Notes: generated by a model not told the origin, from the sequence alone. Positions 35,035 through 44,668 are shown, counted from the first letter of the stretch. The stretch is DNA of 64,000 nt from Tillandsia leiboldiana (GCA_029204045.2 CM055076.1:26100667-26164666), one strand, 5' to 3'. Program-made: numbers and translations.

Positions 35035-36333
35035 ATATCCCAAAATTCTTCCAAATTTTAATTCTATTCATATCCGATAGCTCAAAATGAGTCCAAAATA
35101 CTTAAACTCAGTTATTATTACTAGTGTCCATGTATTTTATATATTCAATTATAATTTTTATTACTAGTGTCCATGTATTTTATATATTCAATTATAATTT
35201 TTATTACTAGTGTCCATGTATTTTATATATTCAATTATAATTTTAATTCCATTCACATTCAATATGGAACTATTGGGGTGTCACAAACCGTTTAGGCCTA
35301 ACATTCTCCGATATGGGACTATTCCCGTTTATTCCCGTTTAGGGCTAACGTTCGTTTAGGCCTAACATTCTTCAACTGTATCTTATATATTCAATTATAA
35401 TTTTAATTTCACATCCGATATGGGACTATTGGGGTGTCACAAACTCTAACTCCCCCTGTTTAGGCCTAACGTTCTCGTCAGCCCAAACACATGCACAACC
35501 CACGATCACCAGGCGATGTGAGACTTGTCTTGCTAGTCCTGTCATCTATGACATAAACTCAGTCGAGACTCGTCAGAACCCACGATCACCAGGCGATGTG
35601 AGACTTGTCTCGCTAGTCCTGTCATCTAGATATAAACTCAGTCAAGACTCGTCACACACTTCCGACTGGTTATTGACTCTGATATCAAATATAACGACCC
35701 GACCCACTAGCAATAATAACTCGTTAGGTTCAAATCACAACAAAAAATGATTAAGCCCAGTTATTATTAATAATGTCCATGTCTCTTTTATACCCAATCA
35801 TAATTTTATTCTCATTCGATGTGGGACTATTGCGGTGTCACAAACTCCCCCCGTTTAGGCATGACGTTCTCGTCAGCCCAACCAATCACACACACGTACA
35901 GCCCAAGATCATGTGAGACTTGTTTCGCTAGCTCTGTCATCTAAACCCAGGCTCAGTCAAGACTCGTCACACACTTCTGACTGATGATTGACTATGATAC
36001 CAAATGTAACGATCCGGCCCATTATTAATAATAACTCGTTTGATCCAAATCACAACCCAAAATATTTAAGCCTAGTTATTACCATTCACACGCACAGCCC
36101 ACGATCACCAGGCGATGTGAGACTTATCTCGTTAGTCCTATCATCTAGACCCATGCTTAGCCGAGACTCATCACACACTTCCGGCTGGTTATTAGCTTTG
36201 ATACCAAATGTAACGACCCGGCCCATTAGCAATAATAACTCGTTGAGCTCAAAGCACAGTCCAAAATACTTAAATTTAATTATTATTATTAGTGTTAATA
36301 TTTTTTATATATCCAATTATAATTTCATTTATA
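35035..36333 (-). mobile_element. Tandem TRIM array, unit B
   Basis: Alternating LTRs and interiors of the TRIM family on the minus strand: LTR ends (tgtcaca) at about 35285, 35442 and 35851; LTR starts at about 35692, 36006 and 36209; interiors with damaged primer-binding complements (ctctgatatca, ctatgatacca, ctttgatacca). Such LTR-interior-LTR-interior chains form by unequal recombination between LTRs. The last LTR is interrupted by the CACTA element at 36334. C and D carry the same array. Small frames here are LTR read-through, not genes. Confidence 0.85.
35115..35243. repeat. 43-bp tandem repeat x3 inside a TRIM LTR
   Basis: Copies of a 43-bp unit starting 'ttattactagtgtccatgta' begin at 35115, 35158 and 35201 and appear identical. 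Units C and D have one copy of this LTR segment. Confidence 0.95.
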
Positions 36334-36760
36334 CACTACAAGAAAATATAGTATTAGTGGCAAACATAAGTTGGCGATAAAATATATCGCCACTGTATGG
36401 TTACCTATGGTGGTAATTAAAAGAATCGCCACTGTATGGTTACCTAAAGTGGCAATATTATTTCCGCCACTAAATGTCTATTTTATCGCCACTATATAGC
36501 TATCTGTGGTGGCGATAAAAAAAATCACCACTAATTTATTAATTTAAAGTGGCAATCCTATTTTCGCCACTAAATGATTATTTTGTCACCACTATATAGC
36601 TACCTATGGTGGCGATAAAAAAAATCAGACTAATTTATTGATTCTATTACCTATGATGGCAATAAAAAGAATCGCCACTAATTAGCCACATGGCTACTTA
36701 TGGTGGCGTTAAAATGAATCGCCACTAATTAGCACGTGATTCACTAAATAATTAATTATT

Positions 36761-37299
36761 TATGGAGACGATAAAAATAATTACTATCGAATAATTAATT
36801 TAATGTGATAATTTATTTTTTGTCACTAAATAATTTTTTTGTTACAATTGAAATTATCACTAATTAATTTTTTTTTTATTTATACTTTCTAACTTTTATT
36901 TTTTTAATTATTTTTTTATAAAACGTCATTATATATAATTTTTTATTATTATAATTTTTTAATTTAACTTATTTAGTTTACTTATTTTTTTTATTATACT
37001 CTTATATTTTATAACTCTAAAATTATTAAATTTAAAATTTAAAAATTTTAAAATAAAATTTTATTTTAATTTTATATAATTTTATTTAAAAAGTGTAATA
37101 AATTTATAATATTAAAATAAATTAGGTATAACTAATAATTTATAGTTTTGAAATAAAAATTAAAATAATATTTATTTAAATTTATAATTTAAAATTAAAT
37201 TTATAATTTATAATTTATAATTTAAAATTAAATTTATAATTTAAAATTTAAAATTAAATTTATAAATAATTTATAATTTAAATATAATTTAAAAATTAA

Positions 37300-37304
<5 letters not shown>
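36761..37304. other. AT-rich non-coding stretch of the CACTA element
   Basis: Low-complexity runs such as 'aatttataatttaaaatt' in direct and inverted order. No gene seen. Confidence 0.6.
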
Positions 37305-37376
<72 letters not shown>

Positions 37377-37418
37377 TTTTCTCACTGCGAGAGAAAACTT
37401 AAAACTCCCCCCCCCCCC

Positions 37419-37459
<41 letters not shown>

Positions 37460-37508
37460 CTAAACCGAGAGAAAACTTAAAACTCCCCCCTCTCTCTCTC
37501 TCTCTCTC
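37305..37508. repeat. CT microsatellites with a 25-base poly(C) run
   Basis: CT runs at 37305-37374, 37430-37456 and about 37488-37506, with C-only sequence at 37405-37429. The text 'gagagaaaacttaaaactcc' is duplicated between them. CT-rich leaders are common just upstream of plant coding regions; here it precedes the CACTA gene. Confidence 0.95.
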
Positions 37509-37800
37509 CCCTAAACCAAGCTCACGCCGGCGATCTCCTCGCCGGCGGGCCCCTCACCGCCGATCTCCTCGCCGGCGGGCCCCTCACCGTCGATCTCCTC
37601 GTCGGCGAGCCCTTCGCAGCCGATCTCTTCGCCGGAACCCTTCGCAGCCGATCTCTTCGCAGCCGTGCTCCTCGCCGGCTAGTTAATTGGTGACCCCTTC
37701 GCCGCACAAGGTTGTCGCCGGCGAGGCCAACGGCTCCGGCAAGTTCGGCCAGGCCGAGGGCTCCGCCTACTTGCTTCGTGCAGGAGCACAAGAGGTGATC
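37509..37800 (+). other. Putative first exon / leader of the CACTA gene
   Basis: GC-rich segment with about three copies of a 27-30 bp repeat built on 'gatctcctcgccggcgggcc'. It changes abruptly to a T-rich intron-like sequence at a possible donor after 'gcacaagag' near 37795. I cannot fix a coding frame. The minus-strand open frame here is low-complexity Arg/Ala/Pro and I do not call it. Confidence 0.4.
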
Positions 37801-40389
37801 TCAAAATCCTAGTTGTGTTTCTTCATCTTTTTTTGGTGCTGCGTGAGGATTTATTTGATTTGAATCTGATATCTGTTTGCAATTTCAATTGCTGGATATT
37901 GCTTGGCCATTCGTTTTGATTTTGGTCTCTATCAACTGATTTTTTAATCGAACCCATATGCAATTTTAATTAAAGGATAATATCACATCGTGTGTTTTGA
38001 TTTTTTTCCCCATCTATTTTCTTGATTTACCTGGAATCTATTCACAATTTCAATTAATGAATATAACTACATTGTTTGATTTGATTTTGATTTGCATTTC
38101 TTGTTTAGATGGAATGCGATCGCAATTTCAATTAAAGGGTATTATTAGACTATTTTATTAGGATATTATTGTGGGATCTGTAACTAATAGAAAGTATCAT
38201 CTCGTATCTTCGGCTATTTGAGCAAGGTTTCTTGTTCGAGATATATATAACAAGTAGAAGGCCGTTTGTTCATCTATAGACATTGTGTTTCTTTATTGGC
38301 AATTTTAGCTGTGATTAACCCTACTTATGTCATGCATCACAACCCCATGCACCAGTAAAATGGCCCCTTCTATTGCTATTCACATAGTTCACCCATGTAA
38401 GCTGACTATTGGTGATATAGTGGCATTAATATTATGGGTTTAGGGTCTATATGCTCATTACCGAAGGTGGGCAGGATTATTGAAGTTCTTGTAGACATAA
38501 GGTTCATGGGACAGTAAGTATATGAGTATTCAACTACTATGTTTTCTTTTCTCATTTTCATTTTTCCTTCTTGTTTGTCTGTGGCATCTGTGTTGGTGTT
38601 CATTTGGGTAGGAATAAGTAAAATGTGGACTTTGTTGTGAGGTTGTGAAACGATTGTGTGCTCTAATTTTACGCTCCACATTATGGTCTGTGTCATTTAT
38701 GGTGGGTACCCTGTAATTTGGATATGCCTTGCAGTACCTATCTGATTGATAATTATGCTGTCTGGATTAGTTAAGGGTCACCTGAATAAATATGCATGTT
38801 TTATTCTGGGCTAAATTGGTCGAGTGACTCAAGGAATATACTGGGCTAACATTCTCTGCGGTTGATGAGCTATAGTAGTGGAGGTGCCATAATCTGTGTT
38901 TCTTGCGCAGCTGACTTATTGGTGGTTAGATCATGTACATAGAAGTGGTGATCTTTCTCTGGTAACTTGATTATTCCCAACACACTATCTGTGTGCAATT
39001 TTTGATACTTTAACTTATTTCCATAGTTTTATGTAAAAAACAAGTACTCGCTGCAACTAATGATAATTGTTTCCATACCCCACATCTTAACATCCACGTG
39101 ATGTTGGTGTTCATGATGGTAATAATATGGTGAGACCTTGTAACATGCCACAAGATTGATGAAATTCATATGGTGCACTTATTTTCCTTGGATTTTACAT
39201 ATATAACTCGGTCCTATTTATACTTGTCTATGACGGGAGTTTGTAAAAGAATATGAGCTATGCATAATAATTAACTCACAACTCAATTTCAGAATGATGG
39301 ATGTTTCTGTTTGTATACCAGTAAATGTTCCTTGCCTCCGTAATTATTTTGTTGAGCAAAAAATAATATATTATTTACTTTGTTTATTCTTCCCTCACCC
39401 ATTTTTAAAGATTATTAAAAGTTATTGGTGTGGATATGCCAGTAGCTATCACTGGGTTGAAAGTCCTATTTCCAATGTGCTTTTCCAATTTGATTTCTAT
39501 GTTGGTCAAGTCGACTGACTTCATATAGTGTGGATTAGTCTTGAGAGAGATGGAAGTATGGAAGTCTGTGTTGGCCAAGATGACCGACTTCATATTGTGT
39601 GGATTAGTCTTGAGAGAGATGGAAGTATGGAAATTAACTTATGGGTACCTTAGAAAGTAACCCAATTGTCATAGATAATAAAGATTAAAGTTACTTAGAT
39701 AACACTACCCACTTGCCATGGATTGCACTCTCGAGCTATCTATTTGTGTTGAATGTAGTTATTAAAAACACCGGTCTCTGTCAATTTAAGCTTTGAGTGT
39801 AATTGAGATTTAGAGTTCGAATACCTTCGAGTTTCTTTATGTTTTCTTTTAAAATCTCGGGCCTTAAAAGAGGGATATTGTTTGAAGTGCTTATCTTGGG
39901 CCTATCAAAAGGTATTGATCTTAAAAGATGATATTATTTTCTAGCAGCGTATGCTTTTAGACTAATTAGTTATTTCACAACTTGAAATGTAAATTGGAGA
40001 CTCTAAGAGGGACACTTAGGTGTATCCATAGCAATGCTCACGATAAATGTGCAAGAAAATTCTCTTGGTTCTCTTGGTGACCTATGACTTGGGGAGCTAA
40101 AAATTGACTCTGAATTTTTGGATCTTTTCATACTATATTTATGTCTTAATCTCCTTGATTCCTATTTAATATTTTTGTCTCACCTTGTGACGTTTTTTTT
40201 ATTAACTTTGTTTTAGAAAAGTCAATAAGTTGTACACATGTAGAAGTGATTGAAATAAAGCTTCAAAATATCAGAAAATAAGTTTTTTTTTTTTTTTTTT
40301 TAATACTTACTTTATAACTGAACAGGTTAGTTTGGCTTTTCAGGTTCCAATCTTGGGGTGAAAAATGAATGTGATATTATGCATACAAA
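37801..40389 (+). other. Intron-like sequence of the CACTA gene
   Basis: T-rich sequence with no long frame or known domain. A 64-bp direct repeat ('gttggycaagtygactgact...') occurs around 39504-39650. Resembles a long leader intron. A 1.2-kb chimeric retroelement follows at 40390. Confidence 0.45.
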
Positions 40390-40554
40390 TGTGACACCCC
40401 CAATAGTCCCACATCGGATGTGGATGGAATTGTGATTGGGTTTATATGAGACATGGACATTAGTAATAATAACTGGGCTTAAGCATTTTGGGCTGTGGTT
40501 TGGGCCCAACAAGTTATTATTGCTAGTGGGTCAGGTCGTTACATTAAAATAATA

Positions 40555-40674
40555 GGGGATGCAACACGAGGACTTCCCAGGGGGTCACCCATCCTAGTAC
40601 TACTCTCGCCCAAGCACACTTAACTGCGGAGTTCTGATGGGATCCGGTGCTTTAGTGCTGGTATGATCGCATCC
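40555..40674 (-). rRNA. 5S rRNA sequence, full length, retro-copied
   Basis: 120 bp on the minus strand that match plant 5S rRNA from GGATGCGATCATACC to GTTGCATCCC. The internal promoter regions are nearly intact: box A reads AGTTAAGTGTGC (one C to T change from the usual form), and box C retains GGATGGGTGACC. It lies inside a chimeric retroelement and lacks 5S spacer context, so it is a retro-copy and not part of a 5S array. Whether Pol III can use it is unknown. Confidence 0.85.
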
Positions 40675-40759
40675 CATCAGAACTCCGCAGTTAAGTGTGC
40701 TTGGGCGAGAGTAGTACTAGGATGGGTGACCCCCTGGGAAGTCCTCGTGTTGCATCCCC
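40671..40759 (+). rRNA. 5S rRNA sequence, partial (lacks first ~32 nt), inverted partner
   Basis: Plus-strand 5S sequence from ATCCCATCAGAAC to GCATCCCC, identical to the complementary part of the minus-strand copy. It was made by fold-back copying of that strand. It retains box A and box C. Confidence 0.85.
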
Positions 40760-40910
40760 TATTATTTTAATGTAACGACCTGACCCACTAGCAATAATAA
40801 CTTGTTGGGCCCAAACCACAGCCCAAAATGCTATAGCCGGGTTAAGAGTTTTAGTCCTGTTATATCATTTATATATAGGACTATTTCAAATTCCGGGAGT
40901 GTTACATTAC

Positions 40911-41088
40911 TGTGACGCCCCACTTCCCAGGGGGTCACCCATCCTAGAACTACTCTAGCTCTAGCACGCTTAACTCTCATGTTCCTCTTGGATCTTGCTA
41001 CCATCCAAAATGCTATAGCCGGGTTAAGAGTTTTAGTCCTGTTATATCATTTATATATAGGACTATTTCAAATTCCGGGAGTGTTACA
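40911..41088 (-). mobile_element. Cassandra-type LTR (5S-derived), 178 bp
   Basis: On the minus strand it runs TGTAACACTCCC...GGGGCGTCACA and contains a diverged 5S domain (GAGTTAAGCGTGCTAGAGC, then CTAGGATGGGTGACC). A 5S-like domain in the LTR is the hallmark of Cassandra TRIM elements. A purine tract (aaaggggggaag on the minus strand, about 41090-41101) precedes it, so it is the 3' LTR. A partial second LTR abuts at 40833-40906 with four bases between. Confidence 0.8.
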
Positions 41089-41310
41089 TTCTTCCCCCCT
41101 TTAAGCCCTGACGTCCACGTCAGGCTCAAGCACACTCACAAGCACCAGGCGATGTGAGACTCGTCTCGCTAGCCTTAGCCGACCTTGTGAGGAGCTGCAC
41201 TCCACCCACAACGGTAATTAGCCGGGGAGCCTCGCTCTACCCGCTATATAACCCTGGCTCAGCCGAGACTCATCTCATATTTCCGGCTGGTGAATGGCTC
41301 TGATACCAAA
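41089..41310 (-). mobile_element. TRIM/Cassandra interior with PPT and primer-binding site
   Basis: Minus-strand order: primer-binding site (complement of ggctctgatacca, 41296-41308), a non-coding interior similar to that of the complete TRIM at 57556-57705, then the purine tract at about 41090-41101. A TRIM LTR sits at the 5' end and a Cassandra LTR at the 3' end, so the two families have recombined here. Confidence 0.75.
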
Positions 41311-41369
41311 TGTAACGACCTGACCCACTAGCAATAATAACTGGGCTTAAGCATTTTGGGCTGTGGTTT

Positions 41370-41417
41370 GGGCCCATAACCCACAGGTCCCAGGATCGAA
41401 ACCTGGCTCTGATACCA
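41370..41417 (+). tRNA. 3' part of initiator tRNA-Met (48 nt, with CCA), reverse-transcribed
   Basis: GGGCCCATAACCCACAGG (anticodon CAT in its loop), then the T-arm around GGATCGAAACC, then GGCTCTGATACCA. This matches the plant initiator tRNA-Met from within the anticodon stem to the post-transcriptional CCA. The terminal CCA is followed by 'aa' and a TRIM LTR, exactly the junction made when the tRNA primes minus-strand DNA. It is not a tRNA gene, because the 5' half is missing and the CCA is present. Confidence 0.85.
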
Positions 41418-41419
41418 AA

Positions 41420-41573
41420 TGTAACGACCTGACCCACTAGCAATAATAACTTGTTGGGCCCAAACCACAGCCCAAAATGCTTAAGCCCAGTTATTATTAC
41501 TAATGTCCATGTCTCATATAAACCCAATCACAATTCCATCCACATCCGATGTGGGACTATTGGGGGTGTCACA
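41420..41573 (-). mobile_element. Complete TRIM LTR, right end of the chimera
   Basis: 154 bp, TGTAACGACC...GGGGGTGTCACA as read on the plus strand (minus-strand LTR), followed by the ACAAA duplication. Its outer end is identical to the left end of the chimera at 40390. Confidence 0.95.
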
Positions 41574-41578
41574 ACAAA

Positions 41579-42444
41579 CGTATGTAAATGGGTACAAATA
41601 CATAATAAAAATGTAGACACATTTGTAACTGGGACATACAATTTAGGACTCTATTATGTTCCAAATGCTATGATAATTTATTAGAAATTATTTAGCAACA
41701 ACCACACTATCTGCAAGAGATGACCCAGTCAGATGAATTAATAACCACCCCGTCAAATTTCAAAAAATTGAAATTCAACAGTTTACGGTGAATTTCGCCG
41801 TATGTTCTGTGACCAATGGATTAAAAAAGCAGCAAGAACTAGAAGAGAATTGATACCTTGCATGATCACCTTTCAGATTCTTGAAAATGGAATTTCAATT
41901 CATTTGAAAGGATTTGGTCATTTTCTAATAAAGCATTCTTTGCTCTACATAACAACCCTGCATTAGCTTGCCTGCATTCTGATAGTTAGTGACATTTGGG
42001 AAAGAAACTTGGAATGCTCATTCTTAACCTTTAGCTTACCTGTACACCCAAAAAGTAGGCGTAAATCTTACATTCTACATATCTAAAGGCCAATGTTTTG
42101 ACACTAGTTTTATTAATCTTTTTCTTTTTGGGCTAAAATGCAGGTAACCCTCCTAGAAATACCGTCTATTACATTTTATCCCCCTGGATAAAAAAATATG
42201 TGCTTAACCTCTAGAAATATTTCGTGTTTTTCACTTAACTTCATGCCTTCTGTTAGTGTACCATCTAAAACTTGGAAAGTCTCTTAAAAAAAAGATTTAT
42301 AAAGCCTAAAATATCTCTGAGTGGCGGGAATTCCACATCACTTTTTCTTTCCCACCATTTTTAGTCCAACCTACTCTTATATTGCTTAATGATGATCTAG
42401 CTCCAAACTAAATTTGATTGTAATTTATATCTCTTTTTCAGGTC
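41579..42444 (+). other. Intron-like sequence with an old MITE-like fragment
   Basis: No long frame. About 42138-42290 resembles the MULE-type MITE family ('cttctgttagtgtaccatct', compared with 7390 and 47420). It ends with a polypyrimidine tract and acceptor (ctctttttcag|g) just before the next exon. Confidence 0.5.
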
Positions 42445-43385
42445 ATGGCAGGATTATCGGCTTTACGTAGTATTACGAGGTCAGCAGCTTCTTCATCGCG
42501 TGCACCGATAGCAGCTAGCACCTCTTCTGTTGGATCTGCCTTACCTTCATCTTCCTACGATACAGTTGGTAATACTTTAATCATATTCTATAGAAATTTT
42601 TTTTTCTCATTAGCTTAAGAATATAGAATATATTATGACTAGAGAATAAAATCTTAATTCTAAAGACTTTAATTTTATAGAGAAAAGCTATCCAAGGGAT
42701 GCTTTTAAGAAATTCAATTATTTATGCTTTATTTGTGCTTTCATATAATCCTAGTAATAGAAGTTTAGATTGGTTAACTTTTATTTGTGATACTAAAATT
42801 TTCATTCAATTTTTCAAAATAGTAGTCCTCACTATGTTATCAAATTTATCTAGATTCTACAGCTTCAGAGAAGAGATATAGAGGGGTGACTAAAAATTTG
42901 AAATGGTTAAGAAAGCGTAAGCGTGGTGAAAAGAATAAGGTAGTTATCGATCCAAAGTTGAGAAGAGCCGTAGAAGGAGATGGCGTGCCCTTTATCACGG
43001 AGATGGGGGTAGTTCTCCGACAGTATGCAGTGCTATCAAATAAAAGATGGAAGGAGGTATCGAATCATATCAAACAGAAGATGTTTGATGATTTAATTGT
43101 AAGTGAAACAAAATATGTGTTATATATTATATGAACTTCTTTAGAAATATTCTTATTTTTGTTCCGACTTTAAATTTGTAACAGGAAAAATTTAATGGCA
43201 TAGAAGATCAAAAAGAGAACGTGTTAGATCACCTTAAAAAGATGTATCGAGATTGGCGACATCGTCTGCATCTCTATTATTTGAGTTTTGAGAGTGACGA
43301 GGAAAGACTACGCAAGGTCCCAGAGTTTGTTGCAGATAGTGATTGGGCCTATTTAGTTGAGTATTTTGGCTCAGAGGAGTTTAAG
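42445..43385 (+). pseudogene. CACTA Transposase_24-like protein, three exons, truncated
   Basis: Exons at 42445-42568, 42863-43098 and 43185-43385, joined by GT-AG introns in consistent phase (about 187 codons). Exon 1 starts MAGLSALRSITRSAASSSRA, a Ser/Ala-rich lead. Exon 2 holds KRGEKNKVVID...GDGVPFITEMGVVLRQ and KRWKEVSNHIKQKMFDDLI. Exon 3 holds EKFNGIED, KMYRDWRHRLHLYYLSF and DWAYLVEYFGSEEFK. This order of conserved Trp-containing blocks is typical of the plant Ptta/En/Spm accessory protein that binds CACTA ends. A further donor follows exon 3 but the element ends about 40 bp later. The downstream exons and the TNPD-like transposase are absent. Start chosen as the first ATG after the acceptor. 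Confidence 0.75.
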
Positions 43386-44496
43386 GTTAGTTTACAAAAT
43401 TCTAATGTTGATATGAGTAATGTTACATCGAACATGAGACTACTAAGATATCACACTATTTCCATCCAAAATGAAAAATGAAAACTCCTCCAAAATGACC
43501 TTTTGTTGAAGTTCTTGGAAATTTCCATTCCACGTTTATTTTTTCGGTACTTATTTTCGTTGTCAACAGAACGCACACGTGTAAGAATATAAGTAAAATT
43601 AGTATAACATAATTTTAATATTTTCAAAATTGAGAAAAGGAGATTTAGTCATACATCAAGAATAATGTTTTCTTATTAATTATTTTACCATTTCAAAAGA
43701 AAAAAATTAGACCAACAATCTTTGTAAGTTTGGGCTCATCTAGCTTTTGGACAAGTATGGGGAAATTACAATGAATTAATAGATTTAGACAAAATAAACT
43801 AATTAGATAATTGTATTTGCAATATATGTATGCTTAGTTATATTATTAAATTTCAGTTAAATAACTCTGATTTGATGAGGTTATTCCATGCCTTTCATAT
43901 ATTCATTTTGTAATAATTTTGAAATTATTTGCTTCCAAAGCTGTGATATCAAAAATATATGAGATTATAATTTTAGATATTTTTATACAATTAATTTTCA
44001 ATCCCTTATACACTTGATATAACCATATTGATTTATTCTTACGTAAATTCTTTCTTTTTTCAATGATAACATAAAAAATATATAATATTACGTACGAAAA
44101 CAAATAATATTTTCTCATCATATTTTTTTTAAACACTATAATATATATAAAAATAAATATAATATTTTTTAATAATAATTTTTTACCATAGATAAAATAA
44201 TCTCACGTAATCCAAACACTGATCTACTAAGAAGCCTAAAAGACCAAAGTAGAAGATATGTACAATAGTTTTGATTTCTACAGTTATACGGTCACGATCG
44301 AGAACGGGAAAATCACTCATTCACGTACCCTTGCAATCCCTTCATGCATTCGTACCGTGGGTATCCTAGTGAAGTGATATAATTAGTAAATAAATGTTAT
44401 AAAATTTTAAAAACAAAAAAAAAATATATAATTTAATTATTTTATTACTTAAAAAATTATACAATACACTACTCACCTATCACAATATTTTTATAA

Positions 44497-44668
44497 CAGT
44501 AATACTAGGTGTACACCCCCTTAGGGGTGTACATCTTACACCCCACCCCATTCTGGAATGAGTATTCCTTCACTCGTCACTCGATGTGACGAATGAAATT
44601 CACCCCACCCCAAGATAGGATGGGATGTAAGATATACACCCCCAAGGGGTGTACACTTATACTTTCCT
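44497..44668. mobile_element. 172-bp fold-back MITE (9-bp duplication), unit B
   Basis: Ends read 'aatactaggtgtacaccccc' at the left and the complementary '...ggggtgtacacttatacttt' at the right. Each arm itself contains a small palindrome (GGTGTACACC). It is flanked by TTTTTATAA (44488-44496 and 44669-44677). Unit C has the empty site. It has the same length and family as 58693-58864. The 9-bp duplication suggests a Mutator-like source. Confidence 0.85.

Larger units (their letters stand above)
40482..40832. repeat. Perfect palindrome, 162-bp arms, 27-bp loop
   Basis: 40482-40643 is the exact reverse complement of 40671-40832. The turn is at 40639-40643 (GGGAT) and 40671-40675 (ATCCC). The loop is the first ~27 bases of the 5S copy. 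The arms include TRIM LTR sequence, spacer and most of 5S rRNA. Confidence 0.95.
40390..41573. mobile_element. Chimeric retroelement with inverted TRIM LTRs, 5S rRNA, Cassandra and tRNA-iMet parts
   Basis: One 1184-bp insertion bounded by ACAAA at 40385-40389 and 41574-41578. Both outer ends are the same LTR end (TGTGACACCCCC), in inverted orientation. Order: TRIM LTR plus (40390-40543); 11-bp spacer; 5S rRNA minus (40555-40674); 5S plus from its position ~33 (40671-40759); the same spacer inverted; TRIM LTR minus, partial (40771-40832); Cassandra LTR tail (40833-40906); 4 bases; Cassandra LTR minus (40911-41088); retroelement interior with purine tract and primer site (41089-41310); TRIM LTR minus fragment switching to plus orientation at 'aataataac' (41311-41375); tRNA-iMet 3' part (41370-41417); full TRIM LTR minus (41420-41573). 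The joints carry microhomology, pointing to serial template switching before a single integration. Confidence 0.9.
36334..43422 (+). mobile_element. CACTA (En/Spm) transposon, 3' end missing
   Basis: Starts with CACTACAAGAAAATATAG, followed to about 36760 by many direct and inverted copies of a subterminal motif (TGGCGATAAAA / ATCGCCACTA), the classic transposase-binding region of CACTA elements. An AT-rich stretch, a CT-rich leader, a GC-rich putative first exon, a long intron and three exons of a Transposase_24-like protein follow. There is no matching CACTA right end. Sequence returns to the host TRIM LTR near 43422 ('ttacatc'), so the right part was lost. Units C and D show the empty site. 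Confidence 0.85.

Noticed and set aside
37522..37791. Minus-strand 89-codon frame rich in Arg, Ala and Pro
   Set aside because: Low-complexity translation of a short GC repeat in the CACTA leader. It is antisense to the inferred gene.
40555..40759. A functional pair of divergent 5S rRNA genes
   Set aside because: Both copies lie inside one chimeric retroelement with target duplications, one lacks its first ~32 nt, and there is no 5S spacer or tandem repeat. I keep them as retro-copies.
41370..41417. A tRNA gene
   Set aside because: Only the 3' part is present, CCA is encoded, and an LTR follows immediately. This is reverse-transcribed primer tRNA.
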